Shown here in pieces: positions 19,496-28,657 of a stretch of DNA of 64,000 nt. The position numbers were made by a program, and so were the translations under genes. The DNA lies in contig NZ_WLCM01000008.1 in assembly GCF_013317235.1 (NCBI RefSeq), positions 79,711 to 143,710 on the forward strand. The letters are read 5' to 3'. Numbering within the stretch: position 1 is the first letter of the stretch; every line of letters starts with the position of its first letter. Under the pieces are notes generated by a model, which worked only from the letters and a program-made list of their open reading frames with translations, made no database searches and had not been told where the DNA came from. Origin of the DNA: Leisingera sp. ANG59. Lineage in GTDB: Bacteria > Pseudomonadota > Alphaproteobacteria > Rhodobacterales > Rhodobacteraceae.

Positions 19496-20014
19496 ATGCT
19501 TTCCAAAGTCAAACACGCGGCTTGTGCCGCCGCAGCCGTTCTGAGCTTTTCCAGCGTTGCCTCGGCTAACACGATTGTCGACATCGCGGCGTCTGACGAC
19601 CGTTTCACAACCCTGGTTGCAGCTGTCAAAGCGGCCGGTCTGGCTGAAACCCTGCAAGGCCCCGGCCCCTTCACCGTCTACGCACCGGTCAACGACGCCT
19701 TTGCCGCCCTTCCCGAAGGCACGGTGGAGACCTTGCTGAAACCCGAGAACAAGGACCAGCTGACAAATGTGCTGCTGTATCACGTCGATGACAGGAAGCT
19801 GACGGCTGAGATGATTCCCAGCGGCTCCACCTACTTCAAACCTGTGCTGGCCTCCGAACGGCTGTGCATCAGCAAAAGCTCCGCAGGTGTCAGCATCGCC
19901 GATGGAACCGGCAGTTCCGCCAATGTCGTGATTGCCGACATCCAGGCGGACAACGGCGTGATCCATGTGGTGGACAAGGTTCTGCTGCCAGGCACCCGGC
20001 CTGATTGCCACTAA
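19496..20014 (+). CDS. Secreted fasciclin-domain (FAS1) protein
   Basis: 172 residues with a signal peptide (cleavage about residue 24, after SVASA). One FAS1 domain follows: NTIVDIAASDDRFTTLVAAV, the H1 motif FTVYAPVNDAFAALP, then LLYHV and the H2 motif GVIHVVDKVLLP. Bacterial FAS1 proteins mediate adhesion or are periplasmic proteins of unknown ligand. The AGAGG before ATG supports the start. A strong terminator follows, so it is monocistronic at its 3' end. Confidence 0.92.
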   Translation: MLSKVKHAACAAAAVLSFSSVASANTIVDIAASDDRFTTLVAAVKAAGLAETLQGPGPFTVYAPVNDAFAALPEGTVETLLKPENKDQLTNVLLYHVDDRKLTAEMIPSGSTYFKPVLASERLCISKSSAGVSIADGTGSSANVVIADIQADNGVIHVVDKVLLPGTRPDCH

Positions 20015-20039
20015 GGCGCCCCGCCCCCTCGGCAGCTGA

Positions 20040-20066
20040 GCCCGGATCAATTTGATCCGGGCTTCT
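20040..20066 (+). terminator. Terminator after the fasciclin gene
   Basis: GCCCGGATC (20040-20048) and GATCCGGGC (20054-20062) are perfect arms round AATTT, followed by TTCTT. It serves the fasciclin gene ending at 20014. Confidence 0.75.
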
Positions 20067-20245
20067 TCGCATGGCTGCCCGGCCGCTTCGCGGCAAAGCC
20101 ATCCCCCAGTTGCCCCCGGCCTTTTCCGCCTTATCCCCGCCTTGCCCACAGGGGAATCGCCCTGCCCCCTTGCAAGCCCCTGCTGCATCAGGAAAGACTG
20201 GCGCCAGGAACCTGATGCAAACGGACCAAGGGCGGCACGCGGACC

Positions 20246-21334
20246 ATGGCCTTACCGGCAAAACAGCAGTTGAAGTACTGGGGCATCGCCGCCCTTGTCT
20301 TTGCGGTGGTGATGTGGGCGCTTGGCAATGTGCTGATGCCCTTCGTGCTGGGCGCCGCCATCGCCTATATGATCGATCCGGTTGCCGACCGGCTGGAGGC
20401 CTGGGGCATGAGCCGCACCGGCGCCACCGCCACGATCACCGTCGGCACCCTGCTGATCTTCCTGCTGCTGCTGCTGATTGTGGTGCCGACGCTGATTGCG
20501 CAGATGATCGACCTGGCGCAGGTGCTGCCGCAGCTGCTGCGCGATGCCCGCGCCTTTGCCATCGAGCATTTCCCGACGGTGTTCGAGGAGAACAGCCGCA
20601 TTCACCAGGCGGTGACCTCCTTCACGCAGACGCTGCAATCCCGCGCGATGGAGGTGCTGCAATCGGTGCTGGGCGGCGCGGCCTCTTTCCTGAACATCGT
20701 GGTGCTGCTGGTCATCGCGCCGGTGGTGGCCGTCTACCTGCTGCTGGACTGGGACCGGATGGTCGCCCGCATCGACGAATTGCTGCCGCGCGACCACCAG
20801 CCGGTAATCCGCCGCCTGGCCGGCGAGATCGACGCGGTGCTGGCATCGTTTATCCGCGGCATGGGCACTGTCTGCCTGATCCTGGGCACCTATTACGCGG
20901 TGGCGCTGATGCTGGTGGGGCTGAACTTCGGCCTCGCGGTTGGCTTCATCGCAGGCCTTGTCACCTTCATCCCCTACCTCGGCGCCTTGATCGGCGGCGC
21001 ACTGGCGATCGGCCTGGCGCTGTTTCAGTTCTGGGGCGACTGGGTGTCGATCGGGCTGGTGGCCGCCATTTTTGCCATCGGTCAGGTCGCAGAGGGCAAC
21101 GTCCTGACACCCAAGCTGGTGGGCGGCTCGGTCGGCTTGCATCCGGTCTGGCTGCTGCTGGCGCTGTCGGTTTTCGGCGCCCTGTTCGGCTTTGTCGGCA
21201 TGCTGGTGGCGGTGCCTGTGGCGGCGGCGCTTGGGGTGATTGCCCGCTTCGTGACCGAGCAGTATCTGGACAGCCGCCTGTACCAGGGCCAGAGCCATCC
21301 CAGTGCTGAAAAGCGGGACGCGGGCGCGGAGTGA
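20246..21334 (+). CDS. AI-2E family (PerM/YdiK-type) permease
   Basis: 362 residues with about eight hydrophobic helices. The family pattern is clear: NVLMPFVLGAAIAYMIDPVADRLE near the start, then VAVYLLLDWDRM, and the C-terminal GLVTFIPYLGALIG and GNVLTPKLVGGSVGLHPVWLLLAL. Members export small molecules or ions (autoinducer-2, Na+/Li+ in some cases). In alphaproteobacteria this gene commonly precedes hdaA, which starts 4 bases after its stop. Confidence 0.9.
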   Translation: MALPAKQQLKYWGIAALVFAVVMWALGNVLMPFVLGAAIAYMIDPVADRLEAWGMSRTGATATITVGTLLIFLLLLLIVVPTLIAQMIDLAQVLPQLLRDARAFAIEHFPTVFEENSRIHQAVTSFTQTLQSRAMEVLQSVLGGAASFLNIVVLLVIAPVVAVYLLLDWDRMVARIDELLPRDHQPVIRRLAGEIDAVLASFIRGMGTVCLILGTYYAVALMLVGLNFGLAVGFIAGLVTFIPYLGALIGGALAIGLALFQFWGDWVSIGLVAAIFAIGQVAEGNVLTPKLVGGSVGLHPVWLLLALSVFGALFGFVGMLVAVPVAAALGVIARFVTEQYLDSRLYQGQSHPSAEKRDAGAE

Positions 21335-21338
21335 TCCC

Positions 21339-22046
21339 ATGGCACAGCAGCTGAGCTTTGATCTCCCGGCGAAACCGGCGCTGGGGCGGGAGGACTTCTT
21401 TGTCGCGCCCTCCAATGCGATGGCCGTCGCCCTGCTCGACCCGCAGTTCGCCTGGCCCAGCGGCAAGCTGGTGCTGACCGGCCCCAAGGGCGCAGGCAAG
21501 ACCCATCTGGCCCATGTCTGGGCCAGCCAGACCGGCGCCCGCATCATCCCCGCCGCCAGCCTGAGCGAACAGTTGGTGCCGGAGCTGGCGCAAGGCCCGG
21601 TGGTGGTCGAGGACGTGCCGCAGATCGCCGACGACACCGGCCAGCAAAACGCCCTGTTCCACCTGCACAATCTGGTGCTGGCCAACGGCCATTCGCTGGT
21701 GATGACCGGCCGCGGCGCGCCGAACCTTTGGGGGCTGACGCTGCCCGACCTGCAAAGCCGGGTGCAGGCCGCCACCCACGCCGAACTGCAGCCGCCCGAT
21801 GACCAGCTGCTGGCGGTGGTGCTGGCCAAGCTGTTCAACGACCGCCAGATCACGCCGAAGCCGGATGTGATTCCCTATCTGGTGGCGCATATGGACCGCT
21901 CCTTTGCCGCCGCGGCGCAGATCGTGCGGCGGCTGGACCAGCTGTCGCTGGCGGAAAAACGCAGCCTGACCCGGCCCCTGGCGGTGCGGGTGCTGACGGA
22001 AGTGCGCGAAGAGGCAGCGGAAAATGACGCATCCGCAAGCGGTTGA
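21339..22046 (+). CDS. hdaA: DnaA regulatory inactivator HdaA
   Basis: 235 residues from ATG 21339. A DnaA-like AAA+ domain with N-terminal MAQQLSFDLP, a clamp-binding motif that recruits HdaA to the replication sliding clamp, then FFVAPSNAMAVALL and Walker A GPKGAGKT (47-54). The Walker B region is VVVEDV. HdaA stimulates ATP hydrolysis by DnaA and so blocks re-initiation of replication. It lacks the DNA-binding domain of DnaA, as expected. It is placed between the AI-2E permease and ppx, as in relatives. Confidence 0.9.
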   Translation: MAQQLSFDLPAKPALGREDFFVAPSNAMAVALLDPQFAWPSGKLVLTGPKGAGKTHLAHVWASQTGARIIPAASLSEQLVPELAQGPVVVEDVPQIADDTGQQNALFHLHNLVLANGHSLVMTGRGAPNLWGLTLPDLQSRVQAATHAELQPPDDQLLAVVLAKLFNDRQITPKPDVIPYLVAHMDRSFAAAAQIVRRLDQLSLAEKRSLTRPLAVRVLTEVREEAAENDASASG

Positions 22047-22098
22047 CCCCTGCCCGCCCATGCACCATCCTGACCGCGGATCGCAAGACGGAGCCCTC

Positions 22099-23685
22099 AT
22101 GAACCTGTCCCAGGACCCCGCCGCCGCTGCCACCGATTGGGGGCCCTTCGGGCGTCCGATCTTTGATGACCCCAAGGCCCGGGCGCTGTCGCGGGTGGGG
22201 GTGGTCGATGTCGGCTCCAACTCGGTCCGCCTGGTGGTGTTTGACGGCGCCGCCCGCAGCCCGGCCTATTTCTACAACGAAAAGATCATGTGTGCGCTGG
22301 GGGCCGGCCTGTCGGAATCGGGCCGCCTGAACCCGGAGGGCCGCGCCCGCGCCCTGTCGGCGCTGAACCGGTTCCAGCATCTGGCCAGGGGCATGGGACT
22401 GCCGCCTCTGACGGTGATCGCCACCGCCGCGGTGCGCGAGGCGGAGGACGGGCCGGAGTTCTGCGACGAGGTGCTGCGCGAGACTGGATTGAAGATCCAC
22501 GTCATCGACGGCCGCGAAGAGGCGCGGCTTTCGGCGCAGGGCGTGCTGCTGGGCTGGCCCGGCGCCTACGGGCTGGTCTGCGACATCGGCGGCTCCTCGA
22601 TGGAGCTTGCGGAGATCCAGGAAAACACTGTCGGCCGCCGGGTGACCTCGCCGCTGGGGCCGCTGAAGCTGCGCGACATCAAGGGCGGGCGCAAGGGCCG
22701 CAGGGACTACATCCGCGCGGTGATGGAACAGCTGCGCGGCGAGATGGGCGCGCAGCGCGACCGGCTGTTCCTGGTCGGCGGCAGCTGGCGGGCGATTGCC
22801 CGCATCGACATGCACCGGCGCGGCTATCCGCTGAAGGTGCTGCACGAATACCGGATGAGCGCCAGCGACGTGCGCGAAACCGCGAAATACATCGAAAAAC
22901 GCGACCTGAACAAATTGCGCGAGGCCTGCGGCATCTCCTCCAGCCGGATGGCGCTGGTGCCTTATGCGATCGACGTGCTGACCCGGCTCATCCACACCTT
23001 CAAGCCCAAGGATATCGCGGTCTCCAGCTATGGCATCCGCGAAGGCCTGCTTTATGAGCAGATGCCGCAGCGGCTGCGCGCCCGCGACCCGCTGGTCGAG
23101 GCCTCCCGCTTTGCGGAGATGAAGGACGCCCGCGTGCCCGGCTTCGGTAAGACGCTCTATGACTTCGTGAGCCCGATCTTCAGCGGCGCCAAGCATAGCA
23201 AGCGGCGGCTGGTCAAGGCCGCCTGCCTGCTGCACGATGTCAGCTGGCGGGCGCATCCCGACTACCGGGCCGAGGTCTGTTTCGACAATGCCACCCGCGC
23301 CAACTTGGGCGGGCTCAAGCATTCCGAGCGGGTGTTCCTGGGCCTGGCGCTGCTGCACCGCTACAGCAACAAGCGGCACGGCAGCTCCTTCGAGCATCTC
23401 TATGATCTGCTGGACGAAAAGGGCCAGCATGAGGCCGAAGTGCTGGGCAAGGCGATGCGGTTCGGCGCCATGCTGATGGTGACCAGCAACGGCGAGATCG
23501 GCGAATTGCAATGGCAGCCGCGCAAACGGGTGCTGCATGTGACACTGCCGGATGCGGCAAGGCCGCTCTATGGCGAGGTGGCGGAATCGCGGCTGAAGTC
23601 GCTGGCCAAGGCGCTGGATGCGGAAGTTGACCTGAAGTTCAGCAAACCCGCGCCGGAGCCTGAATCGGAGCAGGTGCCGGAATAA
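22099..23685 (+). CDS. ppx: Exopolyphosphatase / Ppx-GppA family phosphatase
   Basis: 528 residues from ATG 22099 (GGAG six bases upstream); an ATG at 22024 inside hdaA is possible. The ASKHA-type phosphatase fold shows VVDVGSNSVRLVVFDG near residue 34 and CDIGGSSMELAEIQ near 164. The C-terminal half is an HD-like helical domain (CLLHDVSWRAHPDYRAE). It would degrade polyphosphate or pppGpp; the two are not separable by sequence. It lies directly after hdaA. Confidence 0.92.
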   Translation: MNLSQDPAAAATDWGPFGRPIFDDPKARALSRVGVVDVGSNSVRLVVFDGAARSPAYFYNEKIMCALGAGLSESGRLNPEGRARALSALNRFQHLARGMGLPPLTVIATAAVREAEDGPEFCDEVLRETGLKIHVIDGREEARLSAQGVLLGWPGAYGLVCDIGGSSMELAEIQENTVGRRVTSPLGPLKLRDIKGGRKGRRDYIRAVMEQLRGEMGAQRDRLFLVGGSWRAIARIDMHRRGYPLKVLHEYRMSASDVRETAKYIEKRDLNKLREACGISSSRMALVPYAIDVLTRLIHTFKPKDIAVSSYGIREGLLYEQMPQRLRARDPLVEASRFAEMKDARVPGFGKTLYDFVSPIFSGAKHSKRRLVKAACLLHDVSWRAHPDYRAEVCFDNATRANLGGLKHSERVFLGLALLHRYSNKRHGSSFEHLYDLLDEKGQHEAEVLGKAMRFGAMLMVTSNGEIGELQWQPRKRVLHVTLPDAARPLYGEVAESRLKSLAKALDAEVDLKFSKPAPEPESEQVPE

Positions 23686-23709
23686 CGGGCCCAGGAGACC
23701 GCACCGGCG

Positions 23710-24090
23710 TCAGATTTCGGTGACGCCCTCGTCCTCATCCTTGTCTTCCTTGGCAGGCGCGTTGTCCTTGGGCTTCTTGCGGATGATGATGTCGCCGTTG
23801 GGCAGGATTTCCGGCAGCTCATAGGCGCTCCAGTCTTCCACCTGTTCAGCGATATCCGCCAGCGCCGGCCCCATTTCGGCCAGGAAAGCCCCCATCGAGG
23901 GTCCGATCTCCTCCATCATGCCCTGCAGGTCTTCGAGCGCCGGCGCCATTTCCTGGCGCAGGCCCTCCCAGAACAGCTCCGCTCCGCGCTCCACCAGCGA
24001 CGGGCCGGTGCCCTCCTCTTCCGCCTCCTGAGCGGAAAGCGGCGCGGACATCAGGGCAATAAGGGCGGCAGGCAGGATGAGGTGTTTCAT
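23710..24090 (-). CDS. Small secreted acidic protein of unknown function
   Basis: 126 residues from ATG 24090. A clear signal peptide (MKHLILPAALIALMSAPLSAQ, reported in part) is followed by an acidic, helical, Met-rich region with amphipathic segments (ALEDLQGMMEEIGPSMGAFLAEMGPALADI) and a Lys/Asp/Glu tail. Similar small periplasmic proteins are common in Rhodobacteraceae. It is convergent with ppx. Function unknown. Confidence 0.8.
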   Translation of the reverse strand: MKHLILPAALIALMSAPLSAQEAEEEGTGPSLVERGAELFWEGLRQEMAPALEDLQGMMEEIGPSMGAFLAEMGPALADIAEQVEDWSAYELPEILPNGDIIIRKKPKDNAPAKEDKDEDEGVTEI

Positions 24091-24179
24091 GGGGCTAATA
24101 TAGGGAGGTCGGCTACGCCGGAACAAGGGGGCCTGTTAACAACCGGGCCGGGCAGCGCCTGATACGGTGCCCGGAATTT

Positions 24180-25313
24180 TCAGGTTCGGGCGCTGGGTGC
24201 CGCGGCGGCGGGGGATGGCTTGACAGCCGTGCCCGGCGCGGTCAGCGGGCCGGACAGGATCAGCGGATCGCGGCGGCGGGGGGCGCGGCATGGCTCCGGG
24301 ACAGGCGGCGCCTTGTCCCAGGTGCCGCATTGCTGCGGGGCATAGGTTTGCAGCAGCGGCTGGCTGTTCTTCTTGTGGCGGGCGATCAGGCTCCGCTGCT
24401 GCTTGCCCGCGGGCACGTGGCGCGCAGGCTCCGGCGGCGGGGCGGCGCCGTCCAGCGTCGGAAACAGCCGCTTGAGCCGGGCATGTTCCGCGGGCGGCAG
24501 AGTTTTCAGCGCCTCAGGCCCCATCAGCAGGCTTTCGGCCGGGGCGCCTTCGGCCAGCACCACCTCATGCCGGTCGAAGATCAGGTGGAAATATTCCACC
24601 GCTGCGGCGGCATCATCCAAACGGATGCCAGGCAGCGCAGTGAGCTGGTGAGCGGCCGCAAGCACCTGCGCCTGGCCGAACATGCGCTCAGCAATGCGGG
24701 AGCAGACCATCAGCCGGTGCTGGCGCGATACCCGCAGATCGCGCAGCGGCAGGCCGGCCCCCAAGGCGCCGGCGCGGATCAGCACCGGGCGCAGCTTCGG
24801 GTTGCGGCGGATCCGCTCCGCGCTGGCGGCACGGGAGGTGACCATCCGCAGCACGGCGCGGCCGCCGTCCGCGGTCACAACCGCCTGCCCCGGACGCAGA
24901 TTTTCGACCGGACAGGGGCCTTCAGCAGTGCTGATAAGCGTGCCGCGGGCGAAACAAACGACATCCGCATAGTTCCAGCCGGTGCTGTGGCTTTGATAAC
25001 TGCCCAGCGTTGCGCCGGTGGTAAAGGCGGACCCCGGCCCCGGCAAGAAATACCATTCTCCGCCGGTGTTGAAAAAGTAGAAGGTTTCGGTATGCGATGC
25101 TCCGCTGGTGCCGGTGAAGGAGATGTCGATGGCATAGGGGCTGCCGGACGTTTTCCCGAAGGAGCCGCCGTCGATGCTGATGCGTTCGCCATTGTCGCCG
25201 CTGCCGTCATAGGCGGCGTCATTGTCCTTGAACACCGCAGTGTGGGAGGTGTTGTACTGTGCGTTGTAGCCGGTGCCCGACCATTTGAAGGCTTCTGCCG
25301 TATATTCTGCCAT
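24180..25313 (-). CDS. Hint-domain protein (hedgehog/intein-like autoprocessing domain)
   Basis: 377 residues. The N-terminal 115 residues form a beta-rich domain with aromatic and Gly/Ser repeats. The Hint domain starts at Cys120 (VVCFARGTLISTAEG), continues with VENLRPGQAVVTADG, and holds VSRQHRLMV (His199) and a C-terminal block YFHLIFDRHEVVLAEGAPAESL. This is the Hint_2 type abundant in Rhodobacteraceae; self-cleavage has not been shown for most of them. The last 100 residues are a low-complexity Pro/Ala/Arg tail. It may be secreted without a classical signal. A small gene at 25322 lies just upstream. Confidence 0.85.
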   Translation of the reverse strand: MAEYTAEAFKWSGTGYNAQYNTSHTAVFKDNDAAYDGSGDNGERISIDGGSFGKTSGSPYAIDISFTGTSGASHTETFYFFNTGGEWYFLPGPGSAFTTGATLGSYQSHSTGWNYADVVCFARGTLISTAEGPCPVENLRPGQAVVTADGGRAVLRMVTSRAASAERIRRNPKLRPVLIRAGALGAGLPLRDLRVSRQHRLMVCSRIAERMFGQAQVLAAAHQLTALPGIRLDDAAAAVEYFHLIFDRHEVVLAEGAPAESLLMGPEALKTLPPAEHARLKRLFPTLDGAAPPPEPARHVPAGKQQRSLIARHKKNSQPLLQTYAPQQCGTWDKAPPVPEPCRAPRRRDPLILSGPLTAPGTAVKPSPAAAAPSART

Positions 25314-25321
25314 GACAGCGC

Positions 25322-25516
25322 TCAGTTCCGGCCGGGCGGATCTTTGGCGTCGAGCGCTTTAAACAGTGCCCGCAGCCCGCCCGGACGCAGACGACAGCGG
25401 GCCGCATCACGGCCCAGTGCCTGCGCCGCGGCCTCGCGTTCGCGGCTGTCAAGCTCCGCACCGAACCGGGCTTCCAGCTCCGCCGCAAAGGCTTTGTTTC
25501 TGTCTTGGCCGCTCAT
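25322..25516 (-). CDS. Small hypothetical protein upstream of the Hint gene
   Basis: 64 residues, charged and helical, rich in Arg and Ala (MSGQDRNKAFAAELEARF...). It ends 8 bases before the Hint gene start, so the pair is probably one operon. No family recognised, and it could be a chance frame; the tight spacing is the main support. Confidence 0.5.
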   Translation of the reverse strand: MSGQDRNKAFAAELEARFGAELDSREREAAAQALGRDAARCRLRPGGLRALFKALDAKDPPGRN

Positions 25517-25652
25517 ACATCAGCACCTGCGATTGCGGATTACCCCGCGAACGCCGCCCACCGAAACCAAAGTTGGAGGGCGCGACGGGTCCCCGCAAGG
25601 GTGAGCTTGCCTCCAAATGCCTAAAATTTAATGAAAACAGCTTCAGACGGGA

Positions 25653-26663
25653 TCAAGTCAGCTCCAGATCCAGCGTCACCGGGAAATGATCCGAGGCATC
25701 CAGCAGCGCCTGGCGCATCTCTGGGTCGGCGTAGCATTCGCCGTCCTCGAACGGGTGCCAGATGCGCCACTGGGGGCGCAGGGCCATCAGGCTTTGCGAG
25801 ATCATCACATAGTCGAGGAGCGCCCGGGTGAAGCGCTTGGTCTCTGCGTTGTAGAACCGCGAGGTGCTGGGCGGTATCGCGGGGCGCGGCTGCAAGAGGC
25901 ATTCAGCGTGGGGGTCGTGCAGCAGATCGCCCATCACGATCTCGACCGAGGACTGGCCGAACAGCTGCTCATACTGGTCCAGGCCGGGGCCGTCGTTGAG
26001 GTCGCCCAGCACCATCACATGCTCGCCTGCGGCCACGTGCTCCTCGACCCGGCGGTGCAGCCAGATCGCCTGCGCCAGCTGTTTGCGGCGGTTGGCGATG
26101 GCCATGGCCGTGACCGCCTCCGGCGTCTTGGCCCCGTGCGGCGCCTTGGATTTCAGATGCGCGCCGATCATCCGCAGCTCCATCCCCCCGTTGTCCGGGC
26201 CGCCCTTGGTGGTCACCGCCAGCTCCAGCGGCGGTTTTGAGAATTCCACCTGATCCAGCCGCTCATCCACGTCGAGGTCGATCTCGAACACTCCGTCAAA
26301 ACGCGGGGCGGCAGCGCTGGAGCGGGCATCATGGCGGGCGTCCAGCACATCCGGGTCATAGAGCAGCGCAATTTCCTGATGGGTGTCGTTCGGGAAGCCG
26401 CTGACCGCCTCGCGCGCGCGCAGCCCGGCTTCGGCAGCGAAGGCTTCCAGCGCGCGGGTGGTGCGCTGGGTGCGGCCGGTGTTGGGCGCTTCGATCACCA
26501 TCACCGCATCGGCGTCGATGCGGCGCAGCACATGGGCGATGGCGCGGCCCTGGGTATAGCGGTCGACACCGTGAACGCCTGACGGCTTTTCGTCCAGCAT
26601 CAGCCTGTCGTCCTTGTCGAACAGATAGGCGAACCACTCGATATTATAGGTGGCCAGCCGCAT
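25653..26663 (-). CDS. Endonuclease/exonuclease/phosphatase-fold protein
   Basis: 336 residues from ATG 26663, where the conserved fold begins (MRLATYNIEWF); an ATG at 26687 would add eight residues and overlap the next gene by 44 bases. The EEP signatures are present: YNIEWF, VIEAPN with the metal-binding Glu, GDLNDGPG, and the final SDHFPVTLDLEL with catalytic Asp-His. Substrates in this superfamily range from nucleic acids to phosphoinositides; none is suggested here. No signal peptide. Confidence 0.85.
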   Translation of the reverse strand: MRLATYNIEWFAYLFDKDDRLMLDEKPSGVHGVDRYTQGRAIAHVLRRIDADAVMVIEAPNTGRTQRTTRALEAFAAEAGLRAREAVSGFPNDTHQEIALLYDPDVLDARHDARSSAAAPRFDGVFEIDLDVDERLDQVEFSKPPLELAVTTKGGPDNGGMELRMIGAHLKSKAPHGAKTPEAVTAMAIANRRKQLAQAIWLHRRVEEHVAAGEHVMVLGDLNDGPGLDQYEQLFGQSSVEIVMGDLLHDPHAECLLQPRPAIPPSTSRFYNAETKRFTRALLDYVMISQSLMALRPQWRIWHPFEDGECYADPEMRQALLDASDHFPVTLDLELT

Positions 26664-27342
26664 TGCCGCCGCATCCGCTGATTTCATCCCAAGCGCGGTT
26701 GATGTCGATCATCCGCTTCTCCGCCAGCCGCACTGCTTCCTCCGGCACGCCGCGGGCGATCATCGCATCCGGGTGGGTGTCGCGCACCAGCTTGCGCCAG
26801 TGCTTGCGGATCTCTTCCTTGCTCATCTCCGGGCTGACGCCCAGCACCGTATAGGGGTCCTTGGGCGCATCCGGCACAAACCGCGCCCGCAGCGCCTGGA
26901 ACTGCTGCGGCGTCTGGCCGAAGATGCGGCTCACTTCCTCCAGGAACTCGTTTTCGCCGGGGTGGTAAAAGCCGTCGGCCATGGCGATGTGGAAGAGCCC
27001 CTCCATCAGGTCGCACAGCGTGGTGGGGTCGTTTGCAAACATCCGCTGGATGCGGCGGGCGTAATCCTGGTATCCCGCCACATCGGTGCGCGCCATGTTG
27101 AAGACGCGGGCGGCGCCGGCCTCGTCATCCTGGGCGATCTGGAACACCTCGCGGAAGGCGGTGACCTCATCCCGGGTGACCTGGCCGTCGGCCTTGGCCA
27201 TCTTGGCGCCAAGGGCGATGACGGCAATGGCAAAGGCGACAGTGCGTTCGGGCGGCGCCCGCAGCTTGTCAAAGACGTCGGTCAGGCTTTCGCCTGCGGC
27301 AAGCGCGGCCAGCGCGTCGGATATGCGGGTCCAAAGTGACAT
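26644..27342 (-). CDS. TerB-DnaJ (DjlA-like) co-chaperone
   Basis: 232 residues. A TerB-like helical domain (about 35-150; KMAKADGQVTRDEVTAF and HIAMADGFYHPGENEFLEEV, both with metal-site Asp residues) precedes a C-terminal J domain with the HPD motif (RDTHPDAM, about residue 200) that stimulates DnaK. Unlike E. coli DjlA it has no N-terminal membrane helix, so it should be cytosolic. It slightly overlaps the start of the EEP gene downstream. The client proteins are unknown. Confidence 0.88.
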   Translation of the reverse strand: MSLWTRISDALAALAAGESLTDVFDKLRAPPERTVAFAIAVIALGAKMAKADGQVTRDEVTAFREVFQIAQDDEAGAARVFNMARTDVAGYQDYARRIQRMFANDPTTLCDLMEGLFHIAMADGFYHPGENEFLEEVSRIFGQTPQQFQALRARFVPDAPKDPYTVLGVSPEMSKEEIRKHWRKLVRDTHPDAMIARGVPEEAVRLAEKRMIDINRAWDEISGCGGNAAGHL

Positions 27343-27351
27343 GGGCTCAGC

Positions 27352-27873
27352 CTATCCGGGTTTGGCGGCACTGTCAGGGGCGGGAATCCCCGGTGTCAGG
27401 ATTTTCTGCATGAAAACAGTGTCCAGCCAGCGCCCCTGCTTGCAGCCGAGCTCCGGCATCCGGGCGGTCTCGACATAGCCGAGGGCGGCGTGAAAGGCGA
27501 TGGCGGAGGGGTTGGCGCTGCTGACGCTGGCGATCAAAACATGCAGGCCAGTCTCCCTTGCCTTCTCCTCCAGTACCAGCATCAGCCGGCGGCCCGCGCC
27601 CTTGCCCTGCGCGGCGGGCAGCAGGTGAATGGTGTGTTCGGCGGTAAAGCGGTAGCCCGGACCGGAGCGGAACGGAAAGAAATAGGCATGGCCCAGGATC
27701 TCCCCCTCCTGCTCCGCCACTAGGTAGCTGCCATTGCTGGCGGCGATCTGCCGGCGCACCTGTTCCGGTGTTTTCTCGATCGTGTTGAAGGTCGCCAGCG
27801 TGTCGCGGATCACCCAGTTGGCAATGGCGCAGACGGCTTCGGCATCAGCCTCGGTTGCGGGTCGGATGATCAT
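27352..27873 (-). CDS. GNAT acetyltransferase, phosphinothricin acetyltransferase-like
   Basis: 173 residues. Begins IRPATEADAEAVCAIANWVIRDTLATF, typical of the PAT/MddA branch, with the acetyl-CoA loop AAQGKGAGRRLMLVLEEKA and the closing ANPSAIAFHAALGYVE. The branch acetylates methionine sulfoximine, phosphinothricin or similar amino acids. Four bases overlap the VOC gene upstream, so the two are translationally coupled. Confidence 0.88.
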   Translation of the reverse strand: MIIRPATEADAEAVCAIANWVIRDTLATFNTIEKTPEQVRRQIAASNGSYLVAEQEGEILGHAYFFPFRSGPGYRFTAEHTIHLLPAAQGKGAGRRLMLVLEEKARETGLHVLIASVSSANPSAIAFHAALGYVETARMPELGCKQGRWLDTVFMQKILTPGIPAPDSAAKPG

Positions 27874-28478
27874 CTGAGCACCCTCGGCCCGTGCGGCGTG
27901 TCAAACTCCGCCATCATTGCCGGCGCGCCCTGCTCTACTTTGAGGCGCGGGTCCTTGAGGATGCGGTCCAGCGCGGTCTGTAAATCAGAGGCCTCCGGGT
28001 GGCTGAGGACCAGCCGGGTCAGGCGGCAGCCGGACTGCGGCAGTTTGCCTGCGGGAGGCTCTGCCTGCCACTGCAGGACCGCCGGGAACAGGTTGTCATA
28101 GGGCAGCAGCCCGTCCGCAGGCACCGTCATCAGCCAGCGCAAGTCACCGCGCTGCATCTGCACATGCCGCTGCGCATGGGGCGGCAGCAGGGGTTTCTCC
28201 GCTTCCAGGTCCTCGCTGCGCAGGATCCAGTTGCTGAGCCTTGCCGGGCCTTCGAAGCGGTCGAGATTGAACCAGCGCGGCTGCTCCTGCGGGATGGCCT
28301 CCGGGTCGATGGCAATGGCCTCCAGATAGAGCCCGTCCTCCAGCCCGGTCAGCCGGTTACGGGTGCCATAGCGCGCGTGGGCGCCGCCGGGGCCGAGGGC
28401 GATGCCGAGCGCGTCTTCGGTATGCGCGACGGCCTCTTCCAGCGTTGCGCCTGCCACTGCCAGGTGATCGAGTATCAT
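27870..28478 (-). CDS. Glyoxalase-like (VOC fold) protein
   Basis: 202 residues from ATG 28478, preceded by GGAGGG. The N-terminus MILDHLAVAGATLEEAVAHTEDALGI matches the Glyoxalase_3 type of the VOC superfamily, which often binds a metal; His5 and Glu57 (GLYLEAIAID) are plausible ligands. The reaction is unknown. It is coupled to the GNAT gene by an ATGA overlap. Confidence 0.85.
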   Translation of the reverse strand: MILDHLAVAGATLEEAVAHTEDALGIALGPGGAHARYGTRNRLTGLEDGLYLEAIAIDPEAIPQEQPRWFNLDRFEGPARLSNWILRSEDLEAEKPLLPPHAQRHVQMQRGDLRWLMTVPADGLLPYDNLFPAVLQWQAEPPAGKLPQSGCRLTRLVLSHPEASDLQTALDRILKDPRLKVEQGAPAMMAEFDTPHGPRVLR

Positions 28479-28657
28479 ATCCGCCCTCCCCCTTTTGCGG
28501 GCTGAGACTAGCCTGACAGCTGCAGGGTGCAAGGCGGGAGTTTCTGTCAGAGGGAATGGAGGAAACTTCTAATTGGGCAGACGCTAGGATTAGGGTAAGC
28601 CTGCATTACTGCTGTTTACCGGCGTTAGCACCCCGTTTCTTTTGAGAGAAAATTCTA

